A stretch of DNA of 64,000 nucleotides, taken from NCBI GenBank assembly GCA_030144725.1, contig JASKMD010000026.1, forward strand, positions 7,942,192-8,006,191. Reading direction: 5' to 3'. Position numbers and translations under genes: made by a program. The notes under the pieces were generated by a model. That model was not told where the DNA came from. It was given only the letters and a program-made list of their open reading frames with translations, and searched no databases. Source of the stretch: Haematococcus lacustris. Its lineage: Eukaryota; Chlorophyta; Chlorophyceae; Chlamydomonadales; Haematococcaceae. Positions 21,501 to 31,400 of this stretch are shown here, one piece after another (within the stretch, counting starts at the first letter, position 1; each line of letters starts with the position of its first letter).

Positions 21501-24500
21501 AGGGCAGGGGGTGGAGGCTGGGTGTGGGGGAGCAGCAGGAGGCCCGGCCCCACTGGACACAGCCCCAACAGCAGCGCGAGCCCCCTTCCCTTGATCCCCT
21601 CCCCCCACCCCTACCCCTACCCCTACCCCATGCTCCTGTCCCCGCCCCGTCCCTGACACCACACCCCTCCCAGCCCTGGCCCTGGCCCTGGCCCCGGCTA
21701 CTGACTTGATGAGCCCTGGGTTGAGCCAGGCGATGAAGTCGTCCACCCAGGAGGCCGCTGGGGCCGCGATGAAGGAGGTGTGCGGGCGCCGCGCAGCCGC
21801 AGCCACCTGCAGACCATGGCCTGCAGCCTGGAGGGGAGCTGACACAAACAGCGGGCGGGCGGGCGGGCGGGCGGGCGGGCGGGCGGGCGGGCGGGCGGGC
21901 GGGCGGGCGGGCGGGGGCGGGCGGGCGGGCGGGCGGGCGGGCGGGCGGGCGGGCGGGCGGGCGGGCGGGCGGGCGGGCGGGCGGGCGGGCGGGCGGGCGG
22001 GCGGGCGGGCGGGCGGGCGGGCGGGCGGGCGGGCGGGCGGGCGGGCGGGCGGGCGGGGCGGGCGGGCGGGCGGGCGGGCGGGCGGGCGGGCGGGCGGGCG
22101 GGCGGGCGGGCGGGCGGGCGGGCGGGCGGGCGGGCGGGCGGGCGGGCGGGCGGGCGGGCGGGCGGGCGGGCGGGCGGGCGGGCGGGCGGGCAGGGAGGTA
22201 GGAGTTCAAGGGGGGAGTCCCATCCCTTCACCTGGTTGAGCAGCGAGTCCTGGTCGCAGCCTGAGGTGGAGCACAGCGCGTTGACGTGCGGCGAGGCACG
22301 CGACAGGTTCAGGTCCTCCACCACCAGGAACAGGGGCGGGCCCACACGCAACACCTCCGCCAGGTCCCTGACCAGGAGGCAGCAGCAGGGGGCAGGGGCA
22401 GGGGTGGGGTCAGCAGGAGGGGCAGCAGGTGGGGGCCGAGGAGGGGGGGCGAGAGCCAGGCAGAGAGCCAAGGTGGTGACCCCAGGGTGTGGGGCTAGGG
22501 CCAAGGTGAGGGGTGGGGGGGATGGTGGGGGTGGGGCCAGGGGCGGGGTGTGTCCGGCCTGACCTGAAGTACGGCTGCAGGTAGGAGTCAGAGGGCAGCG
22601 CCACCGCCTGGTCCAGCCCCACGCTCAGGCGGGGCAGGGCCAGCAGGGACAGCGCCAGGCCTGGGCACGCAGCCAGGGTCAGGCAAGCAGCGGAACTCAG
22701 TAGCTCAGTAGGGGGATGTGACAGGCTGCAGTCTGCCTCCCGTCCCACCCTCAATATGCTCCCATCTCCTGCACCAGACCCCCTGACAGCAACTCACCCC
22801 CCCACACCCCTCACCCTTAGCCCAAGGCCCCCTCACCCCTCACCCTCCTCCCTCCACCCCACCCCTTCATCCCCAACAACCCTCACACCTCCCACCCCCC
22901 TCAGCCCTCAAACCCTGCACACCCCTCCCCTCTCTTCCCCGCTGACCCAACTGGTGGCGAATGCCGCTAGCAGCCACGCCTGCACGGTGCGGCGGGCCAG
23001 GGCGGGGATGTGCAGGCGGTGCATGTAGCCGTGCAGCCAGCGCTGGAGGGTGGACTCAGGCGGGCTGGCGCACATCACCAGCTCCTGTACACCACAGCCA
23101 GGAGAGCCACACGACCACACCACACACGGGGGGGCACACATGCAGGTCACGCGTACACCTGCATGTAGCAGGGATGAGTCCTGGGGGAGAAGTGATGCCT
23201 AGCTAGCATGCATGCTCCCATGCTGCAAGAAGCATTGAAGTTTTCTGAGGGCGGAACAAAGCAAACGAAGGGCAAACCGTGTCCCTTGAGCTTGGCTGTG
23301 GAGGCCAGGTTAGGGGAAGGCTTGCGGCCGCAATGGGCTGTCGTACTTGTGACAGCGTTGGTATCGCGAGGCTCTGTGCCAAGCAATGCGGATGCGTCTG
23401 GCGGGCTCGCGTCTCACGTGCAGGTGCGGGGGCGCGTCCTCGCTGCCCGCCTCATAACCGCCGTATGATCGGGTAGCGTGCAGCGGCTGGGCGCGGGGGC
23501 GGATGAAGATGCACGGCGCGCAGTCAACGCGGTGCTGCTCTACACGGTGCGCGTCCAGCGCCAAGCAGGAAACGAACACGGTGACCTGTGTGCAAGCATG
23601 ACGCCCCGGCGAGCAAGCAAAGCGAATAAGTCGCCATGACAACTGCCTCGTCGCATGCTGCGCACGCCAGCTGGAGCTTTCTCCGCTTCTTCCCCCACCT
23701 GGAGGACGAAGTCTAACCCGATGGCTACTGCCGCGCAGATTGAAAAGTTGCGGACCTGCAACGGCAGAACAAAAATGGATAAATGCGACGGGCTTGGCCC
23801 CAACTAGGAGAGCGATGACGGCGCTAGCGCCGGGCGTGCAGTGTTCAATGCGCCGCTGTGCAGCGTGGAGTAAGCAGCCGAGGAGAATAGCAGCTTGTGC
23901 TGCATGCCGCGTAGGACTTGCCGCGGGCATGGTACTCAGCGCGCCCAAGCTGAACGCCAGCAGCTCGCAGCAGGCCGCCAGCGTGATCGACGGCCCGGCA
24001 GCGGACAGCGCGGCGGCAACGCGCTCCGCTAGCGGCAACGCCTGGCCCTGCGACGTTAGTTAAACAATGCGCAGTGTGAACTGTTGGGCGCGCTGGCATG
24101 AAGAAGCTGTGAGGAAGCTCCGACGACTAAGTGCTGTAGGGTCGCCAGGGTGTTTTGCTAGGCTAGAAGGGCTGCAGGGCCCTGGCATGACATCCACAGT
24201 GCAGCAGCTGCTCCCTGGCAGTGGCCTAGCTGCTCCTGGCGCTGACGCCAGCTACGTTAGCCTGTCGTTGTGCACTTGGGTGATTTGGGCTAGAAGCTGG
24301 TGCTGAAGGAGGTGGCAGCCAGTGAGCAGGAGGGGGCACTGCCGACCCAGGCCCAGGCAGAGGCCTTGTCAGCCAGTCTGTCACCCTCTCCCTCCCCCTC
24401 CCTCCCCCTCCCTTACCTGACGCTGCAGGGCATGGGCCAGCACAAACATGTTGTCCACCCCCACCGCCAGCACCAGGAAGGGGATGACCTGGAGGGCACA

Positions 24501-26204
24501 CAGGGAACACAGGGCGGTAGGGGCAACACCGCCTGCTGCACCCCTCCCCTCCCCCTCCTCCCCCTCCTCCCCTCCTCCCCTCCTCCCCTCCTCCCCTCCT
24601 CCCCCACCTCCATGATGATCAGAGTGGACCACAGGCCCGCAGCGCTGACCAGGCCCAGGGCGCCCACCACACTACCCGCCACAATCAGCACACCACTCAG
24701 ACCCAGGCTGGCCCGGCTGCAAACAAGGAGGCCACCAGGGGGCAGCAGGGCAAGCAACACCAGCAGCAGGTGGGACACATGCCATTGGGGCCAGCAAGTA
24801 CACACCCTCCCACACCCCATCCCACCCTATTGACCCCCGTGCCCCCCCAAGTCCCCCCATGCCCCCCCTACGCCCTCCCACCCCACCCCCAATCCTTGAC
24901 ACCCCCCCTGTGCCCCCCACCCCTCAGCCCCCCCTCCCCCGCCCCGCCCACCTGGTGACCAGCAGCCGGGTAAGGTGGGAGCGTGAGGGGGGCAGGGCGC
25001 CCAGGGCCAGCGTGATGTAGAGCAGCATGGCGGCGTAGGACAGCGCTACGGTCACGGCGTCGCTGCGGCTCTCACGCTGCAGCTCATCCTGCACTGACCT
25101 GCACCAGGGCCAAGGTCGGGCCAAGGCTGAGGCCCAATGCCAGGCCAAGGGTTAAGGCCCAAGGGCCGAGGCCAGGGGGGGGGCGGGGGGCTAGGGGGGC
25201 TGCCAGGGCCTCCTGAGGGGCCATGGCCCTGGCTGCCATAGGGCTGGTAGGGCTGGCATAGGGGTGGTAGAGGTGTAGGGTAGTGGGCCGATGGGGCTGC
25301 GCAGGCTGCATGCGGAGGCCAGCTGCCTCCAGGTCAGCCCACAGGGCAGGTGGGCAGCTCAGGGTGGCGCATGCTGCTTGGTCGGTAGTCAGCAGGGATG
25401 GTGCTAGCTCCCATGGGCCCTGGCCCTGGCCCTGGCCCTGGCCCTGCCCCCCCTGCCCCCCCTGCCCCCCCTCCCAGCACCTCTCAGCCGCACCTCTCAG
25501 CCGAGAAGGAGAGCGTGATGTTTGCCGCCCGGGCCATGGGCCGCAGCACCTCCTGCGCCAGCTGCAGGAAGGCGGCCTCCCAGGCCAGGGCCGCAGCGCG
25601 TGTGCTCAGGCTGGAGGACAGCGGGTAGGTCACCACCAGCGCTGTGCTGTCCTCCATGAAGCTCCTGCCCGGGAGCAGGGCGGGGGAACAGTGGCAGCAG
25701 CAGAAGCAGCAGCAGCAGCACCACCAGCACCAGCACCAGCACCAGCACCAGCACCAGCGGCAAAGGCTGTGGGCATGTTCAACGCTGTCCAGCTCAACAG
25801 GTCTTGCTTCCGTCATCTTTGCTTTGGTCTTTGGCATTGGATGCTGTCCAGCGCAACAGTTGTCAAGATCTGTGCCTTTCCCACTCAACCAGCTCGGTTG
25901 CTGACCAGGGAGGGGAAGCAGGAAGGAGGGGGACAGGAGGGGAGGCAAGCCAGCGCCCCTGAACACCCCCCAACCACATTGAGCCAGCACCAAGGTAACC
26001 CCCACCCCCCGCCCCTCCTGGCTTCCCTGACCCCACCTGGCCCCCCCCCCGCCCCCCCCGCCCCCCCGCCCCCCGCACCTGAAGTGTTCCTTGTCAGTGG
26101 GAAGCCACCCAGCACCAGGTGTGGGTCCACTGGTGCACCATAGGCTGAGCGGCAGGCCACGGTCCAGTGAGTCAGGCAGAAGCCGGGGGTCATGCGCCCG
26201 GGGG
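15528..26204 (-). CDS. NPC1: NPC1-like sterol transporter (Niemann-Pick C1 family), N-terminus missing
   Basis: NPC1 proteins move sterols across endolysosomal membranes. Exons: 26204-about 26088, 25664-25494, 25098-24952, 24716-24608, 24488-24417, 24047-23922, 23755-23699, 23585-23418, 23084-22947, about 22660-22564, 22367-22232, 21806-21706, 21425-21103, 20564-20158, 17309-17202, 16984-16822, 16619-16478, 16024-15926, 15744-15528. All junctions but two (26088/25664 and 22947/22660) keep phase. Landmarks in order: [28 protein letters not shown], the sterol-sensing domain ([39 protein letters not shown]), [29 protein letters not shown], the Cys-rich C-luminal loop ([19 protein letters not shown]), [20 protein letters not shown] and the final [18 protein letters not shown]. 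This corresponds to about residues 515-1278 of human NPC1. The N-terminal sterol-binding domain would lie beyond the satellite and gap or is lost. The 23922 donor is GC (GCAAGT). Confidence 0.92.
16120..16262. repeat. GC-rich minisatellite in NPC1-like intron
   Basis: Tandem CCCTGGCCCCTGGCCCCAA-type units of about 30 bp, with shorter CCCTGG derivatives, in the 16025-16477 intron. Confidence 0.85.
17318..19470. repeat. 26-bp satellite array with higher-order structure
   Basis: About 82 copies of a 26-bp unit (CACACACACAGCC[T/A]CACACTTAGT[C/T] type) fill the intron between the 20158 and 17309 exons of the NPC1-like gene. Variants (CCT/CCA, CTCGC, TCCC) recur in long ordered blocks. The CTCGCACTTA variant at 17801 and its surroundings recur at 18321, exactly 20 units later, and again at about 18789, 18 units later. 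Confidence 0.97.
19471..20157. other. Remainder of the NPC1-like intron
   Basis: Degenerating CACA-rich flank (19471-19570), then GC-rich sequence and a poly-C run at 20028-20040. No exon was recognised. Confidence 0.6.
21273..21330 (-). repeat. Coding minisatellite in NPC1-like C-luminal loop
   Basis: A 12-15 bp unit built on CAGATCTGATC is repeated about four times inside the 21425-21103 exon. It encodes a Ser-Asp-Leu-Gly/Pro-Glu repeat in a loop. Confidence 0.75.
21851..22191. repeat. GGGC tetranucleotide array
   Basis: About 85 near-perfect GGGC units (two single-base interruptions, near 21913 and 22057) in the intron between the 22232 and 21806 exons. It accounts for the Pro-Ala-Arg and Gly-Arg-Ala frames over this stretch. 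Confidence 0.97.
24376..24606. repeat. Pyrimidine-rich CCCTCC/CTCCTCCCC tracts
   Basis: Two polypyrimidine blocks (24385-24415 and 24540-24606) flank the sterol-sensing-domain exon at 24488-24417. Confidence 0.75.
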
Positions 26205-26232
26205 CTGAGGCGCGCTTGGCCTGGGGCCAGGG

Positions 26233-27908
26233 GGGGGTCAGGTCAGGTCAGGTCAGGTCAGGTCAGGTCAGGTCAGGTCAGGTCAGGTCAGGTCAGTCAG
26301 TCAGGTCAGGTCAGGTCAGTCAGGTCAGGTCAGGTCAGGTCAGGTCAGGTCAGGTCAGGGCAGGGCAGGGCAGGGCAGGGCAGGGCAGGGCAGGGCAGGG
26401 CAGGGCAGGGCAGGGCAGGGCAGGGCAGGGCAGGGCAGGCAGGGCAGGGCAGGGCAGGGCAGGGCAGGGCAGGGCAGGGCAGGGCAGGCAGGGCAGGGCA
26501 GGGCAGGGCAGGGCAGGCAGGGCAGGGCAGGGCAGGGCAGGGCAGGGCAGGGCAGGGCAGGGCAGGGCAGGGCAGGGCAGGGCAGGGCAGGGCAGGGCAG
26601 GGCAGGGCAGGGCAGGGCAGGGCAGGGCAGGGCAGGGCAGGGCAGGCAGGCAGGGCAGGGCAGGGCAGGGCAGGGCAGGGCAGGGCAGGCAGGGCAGGGC
26701 AGGGCAGGGCAGGGCAGGGCAGGGCAGGGCAGGCAGGGCAGGGCAGGGCAGGGCAGGGCAGGGCAGGCAGGGCAGGGCAGGGCAGGGGCAGGGCAGGGCA
26801 GGGCAGGGCAGGGCAGGGCAGGGCAGGGCAGGGCAGGGCAGGGCAGGGCAGGGCAGGGCAGGGCAGGGCAGGGCAGGGCAGGGCAGGGCAGGGCAGGGCA
26901 GGGCAGGGCAGGGCAGGCAGGGCAGGGCAGGGCAGGGCAGGGCAGGGCAGGGCAGGGCAGGGCAGGCAGGGCAGGGCAGGGCAGGGCAGGGCAGGGCAGG
27001 GCAGGGCAGGGCAGGCAGGGCAGGGCAGGGCAGGGCAGGGCAGGCAGGGCAGGGCAGGGCAGGGCAGGGCAGGGCAGGGCAGGGCAGGGCAGGGCAGGGC
27101 AGGGCAGGGCAGGGCAGGGCAGGGCAGGGCAGGGCAGGGCAGGGCAGGGCAGGGCAGGGCAGGGCAGGGCAGGGCAGGGCAGGCAGGGCAGGGCAGGGCA
27201 GGGCAGGCAGGGCAGGGCAGGGCAGGGCAGGGCAGGGCAGGGCAGGGCAGGGGCAGGGCAGGGCAGGGCAGGCAGGGCAGGGCAGGGCAGGGCAGGCAGG
27301 CAGGGCAGGGCAGGGCAGGGCAGGGCAGGGCAGGGCAGGGCAGGGCAGGGCAGGGCAGGGCAGGGCAGGGCAGGGCAGGGCAGGGCAGGGCAGGGCAGGG
27401 CAGGGCAGGGCAGGGCAGGGCAGGGCAGGGCAGGGCAGGGCAGGGCAGGCAGGGCAGGGCAGGGCAGGGCAGGGCAGGGCAGGGCAGGGCAGGGCAGGGC
27501 AGGCAGGGCAGGGCAGGGCAGGGCAGGGCAGGGCAGGGCAGGGCAGGGCAGGGCAGGCAGGGCAGGGCAGGCAGGGCAGGGCAGGGCAGGCAGGGCAGGG
27601 CAGGGCAGGGCAGGGCAGGGCAGGGCAGGCAGGGCAGGGCAGGGCAGGGCAGGGCAGGGCAGGGCAGGGCAGGGCAGGGCAGGGCAGGGCAGGGCAGGGC
27701 AGGGCAGGGGCAGGGCAGGGCAGGGCAGGGCAGGGCAGGGCAGGGCAGGGGCAGGGCAGGGCAGGGCAGGGCAGGGCAGGGCAGGGCAGGGCAGGGCAGG
27801 GCAGGGCAGGGCAGGGCAGGGCAGGGCAGGGCAGGGCAGGGCAGGGCAGGGCAGGGCAGGGCAGGGCAGGGCAGGGCAGGGCAGGGGCAGGGCAGGCAGG
27901 GCAGGGCA
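26233..27908. repeat. GGTCA then GGGCA pentanucleotide array running into the gap
   Basis: GGTCA units (about 26233-26357) pass into more than 300 GGGCA units. The array is interrupted at irregular intervals by 4-bp GGCA and 6-bp GGGGCA units. The array is cut off by the assembly gap, so its true length is unknown. Long Gly-Arg-Ala-Gln and Pro-Cys-Ala-Leu frames through it are artefacts. Confidence 0.98.
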
Positions 27909-28408
27909 NNNNNNNNNNNNNNNNNNNNNNNNNNNNNNNNNNNNNNNNNNNNNNNNNNNNNNNNNNNNNNNNNNNNNNNNNNNNNNNNNNNNNNNNNNNN
28001 NNNNNNNNNNNNNNNNNNNNNNNNNNNNNNNNNNNNNNNNNNNNNNNNNNNNNNNNNNNNNNNNNNNNNNNNNNNNNNNNNNNNNNNNNNNNNNNNNNNN
28101 NNNNNNNNNNNNNNNNNNNNNNNNNNNNNNNNNNNNNNNNNNNNNNNNNNNNNNNNNNNNNNNNNNNNNNNNNNNNNNNNNNNNNNNNNNNNNNNNNNNN
28201 NNNNNNNNNNNNNNNNNNNNNNNNNNNNNNNNNNNNNNNNNNNNNNNNNNNNNNNNNNNNNNNNNNNNNNNNNNNNNNNNNNNNNNNNNNNNNNNNNNNN
28301 NNNNNNNNNNNNNNNNNNNNNNNNNNNNNNNNNNNNNNNNNNNNNNNNNNNNNNNNNNNNNNNNNNNNNNNNNNNNNNNNNNNNNNNNNNNNNNNNNNNN
28401 NNNNNNNN
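27909..28408. other. Assembly gap (500 N)
   Basis: Exactly 500 undetermined bases separate the satellite from the retrotransposon. A round number like this is normally a placeholder, so the two sides need not be truly adjacent. Confidence 0.99.
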
Positions 28409-31400
28409 TGGGTGTGTCGATCGTCAGCTTCTGTGTGTCTGTCTTCCGCTGGTCTCTTGCTGCCGATCCTGGGCTGCGGCGTGGGCTGTTTCGCAGTCGG
28501 TGGCTTGGGGACGTTGTTTGTGAGTTTGGATCTCGCGGTCGCCGTTGTGTGTTTCGGTGTAGGCGGCTGTGTGTCCTTCGCGAGTGTCTTGGTTGTCATG
28601 TATGCTCGGATGTCCGTGTAGCGGGGCCCGGTGTGGGCGGTGGTGTGAGGAGTGAGCTCTGTGAGTCCTGCGGCCCAGGCTCGGATCCGCCGCTGGTCTG
28701 CTGGTAGGGTAAGCGTAGTATCCCGTATCCCCCGGATGGTCTTGGCTTCCGTCGCGGTTGGGCAGTGGTCCATGGTCGCCATGGCCGTAAGTCTATTTAG
28801 GGCGATGATGTGCTTTTGTTTCACCTTAGTGCCGAAGCGTTTCCTGAGGCTATCCCCTGACATGATGTGTATGTTATCCTGGCAGATGAGCTCCGAAGGG
28901 TGTGCCAGTCCTAGGCTCTTGAGGCATGTAATGCATGCGCTGACTATGTCCCGTGGTAGCGGGCTAGCGCTCTGTGTTATGAGTTGCCCAAGTGCTTTAG
29001 TCTCCTTGGGGTAGAGGGGTGCCCCTTCATGTGTGGCGAAGAGGTTTGCTGTGGTGGTATGCAGGAGTTGTCTGGCCCGCAGGGTGTGTTGCAATAGGTT
29101 GGGAATTCGGTGTCCATGTTTAGCGGCCTGAGCGTAGAGCCAGGTGATCTGTTTGTGGAGCATGCACCTCGATATGTGTGCGTATGTGTTGTCCGCGGAC
29201 TGGAGACTGGAGACTAGGGCTGTGGTGTTCCTGGCATGGTACTCTTGGGCTGCTGAGCTGATGCCGAGGCCAAGCTTGTCTATGTCGTCCCGGATGACGG
29301 CATTGGGTGTGCCCAGTGGGAGGTTGAGCTTGTGCTTGACGCATTGGTTGACTGCCCTGTCAAAGAGGTCTAGGTCCCCCGGGGTGCATGGTACCACGCA
29401 GAAGCTGTAGGCCAGGCTGGGGATGATCGCTGTTTTAACAATGTGGATGGCTTGTCTAGCGCTGGCGAAGGAGCGCCGCAGTCTGTCTAGTTTCTGCCTT
29501 AGCTGTGTTAGCATGGCCGTGTGTTGTGGCTTCCAGTTGAGTGTCATGGTGAGCATGACTCCTAGGTAGGTAAAGGGTGCTGTCGGGCGGAGGAAGGTGA
29601 CCGGTTTTCCTTGTAGGCGCAGGTCTTGCATTTGCTTGCGGGCTTCCTTCTCCGCGTCTGCTTGGGTGCTGCATCGGCCGGATTGATGCGCTTTGTGTAG
29701 CGCCGCTGTGGCGAGGGTTTTGCTGTGTGATATGATGAGGTGGCCCCAGTCTGAGTAGGCTGAGAGCTTGTCCGCCTGGACGCGTGTATTGCTAATTGAG
29801 TTACAGAGGATGGCGACATCGTCCGCATAATCGATGCTCCCTATCGTGTATCTGTTGTCACTGTCGTTTTCCACTGACTGGAATTTGTACCCCCGCGCTC
29901 CTACTTGGAGCCAGCGCAGTAGGGGTTCGATGTAGATGAGGAACAGGAAGGGTGAGAGTGAGTCGCCCTGGATGGTGCCCCGGTCTACGGGTACCGGGTC
30001 AGTAGGGCCGTACGGGGTTTTGAAGCGCGTTGTAGCGCCCGTGTATAGGTCCTTCACCGCGTCTGTGGCGTCGGTGGGGAAGCCAAGGTCGTGCATGATC
30101 CATAGCAGTTTGTCTTGACATGTGGTGTTAAATGCACTTGTGAAGTCGACCATGAGGGCATAGATGTCTGCTTTAGCAAGTTTAGCGTCTTCGAGGGCCA
30201 TGACTAGCATTTGTAGTTGCTGAGTGGTGTCCCTGTGAGAGCGGAAGCCTGCTTGGCATTTGCTCAGCATCCCATTGGCCTCGGCGTACTCATAGAGTGT
30301 CTTGGTAATGAGGCTGGTCCATAGCTTGTAGATGGTGTTGGCCAGTCCTACAGGTCTGTAGGCGTTGAGGTCTGTTTCCTGGCCCTTGTCCTTGTAAAGT
30401 AGGCAGGTGTCACTGGTTTTCCACGTGGTTGGTGTGCAGCCTGTAGCCCACATGATGATGAACAGCCGGTGTATGGTGTCCCTCATCTCCCATGGCAACA
30501 TCTTGATGATCTCATTCTCAATGCCGTCTGGTCCTGGGGCTTTGCCTCCTGCCAGCCTGCTGAGGCACTCCTGGAAGCTGGCTTTGTCCATAATGGCTGT
30601 GTGCATCCAGTGTATATTTTTGCAAGTGTGCATTGTGAAGGGGTCGTCCGCTTTGGCACGGGCCCAAGGATAGTTTCTTGTCAGTGTGTCTGTGTAGTGG
30701 CCGGTTTTGGGCGTTGGGGGTGATAGCTTCTGCCCGTAGGCGGCGGTGATAATCCGGTTAAGGTCGGCCGGGTCGGTACAAACTCTACTGGTGGCGGGGT
30801 CTGTGAGCGCTTGCAGGCCTTTGTGGCTCGTGCGGGATGGGCGTAGAATGTATTTGTTGGCTTTCTTGGGCTGGGTGCTTATTAGTTGTTGCATTCGGAC
30901 CCGGGCCTGTGCGATGGCGAGTGCGGAGTCGTCATCGTCCAGCTGGTGGATTTGGTCGCGGTAGGAATTTGTCAGTTTAGCTAGTGCGGCTTGCACGTGA
31001 TTGTCGGTTGGGTCGTCATCTTGACGTGCTAGCACCGCTTCCCTGATCGCTGTGTTGCTTGTGTCTGTATCTGGGATGAGATCCTCTATTGTTGGGTGGA
31101 CGCCATTCTGTTTGAATAGTAGCCTAGCCTGCCGGCTGAGGTTTCTAGTGGTCTTGAGTTTCTTGCCTAGTGCCGATCTGATTCTGCACATGGTCCTGCG
31201 TTGGTAGTGTTGGCCCCCTCTAGTTAGTGTCTTTGTTGTGCATGTCCTTATGGCTGTCGTCCTGCAGGTTTCCAAAAGGGTTGTGAGCATGGTGGCTGCC
31301 ATGTCAACAGCTTGCCTTGGGTGGAGGCCTGCCAGCTGCGTCAGGCGTTTGGGCTGGTGTGGGTTGGCCTTGTCCAGGTTCGCCAAGAAGTCTGTGGCTT

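Noticed and set aside
21851..22191. Proline-alanine-arginine-rich protein over the GGGC array
   Set aside because: The array sits in an intron between two NPC1 exons whose phases match without it.
26350..28408. Extension of the retrotransposon polyprotein through the gap into a Pro-Cys-Ala-Leu tail
   Set aside because: The join is made only of N and satellite; the real protein end is unknown.
26091..28621. Long open frames of Gly-Arg-Ala-Gln repeats on the plus strand
   Set aside because: They are readings of the GGGCA array and pass through 500 N bases; no coding signal outside the repeat.
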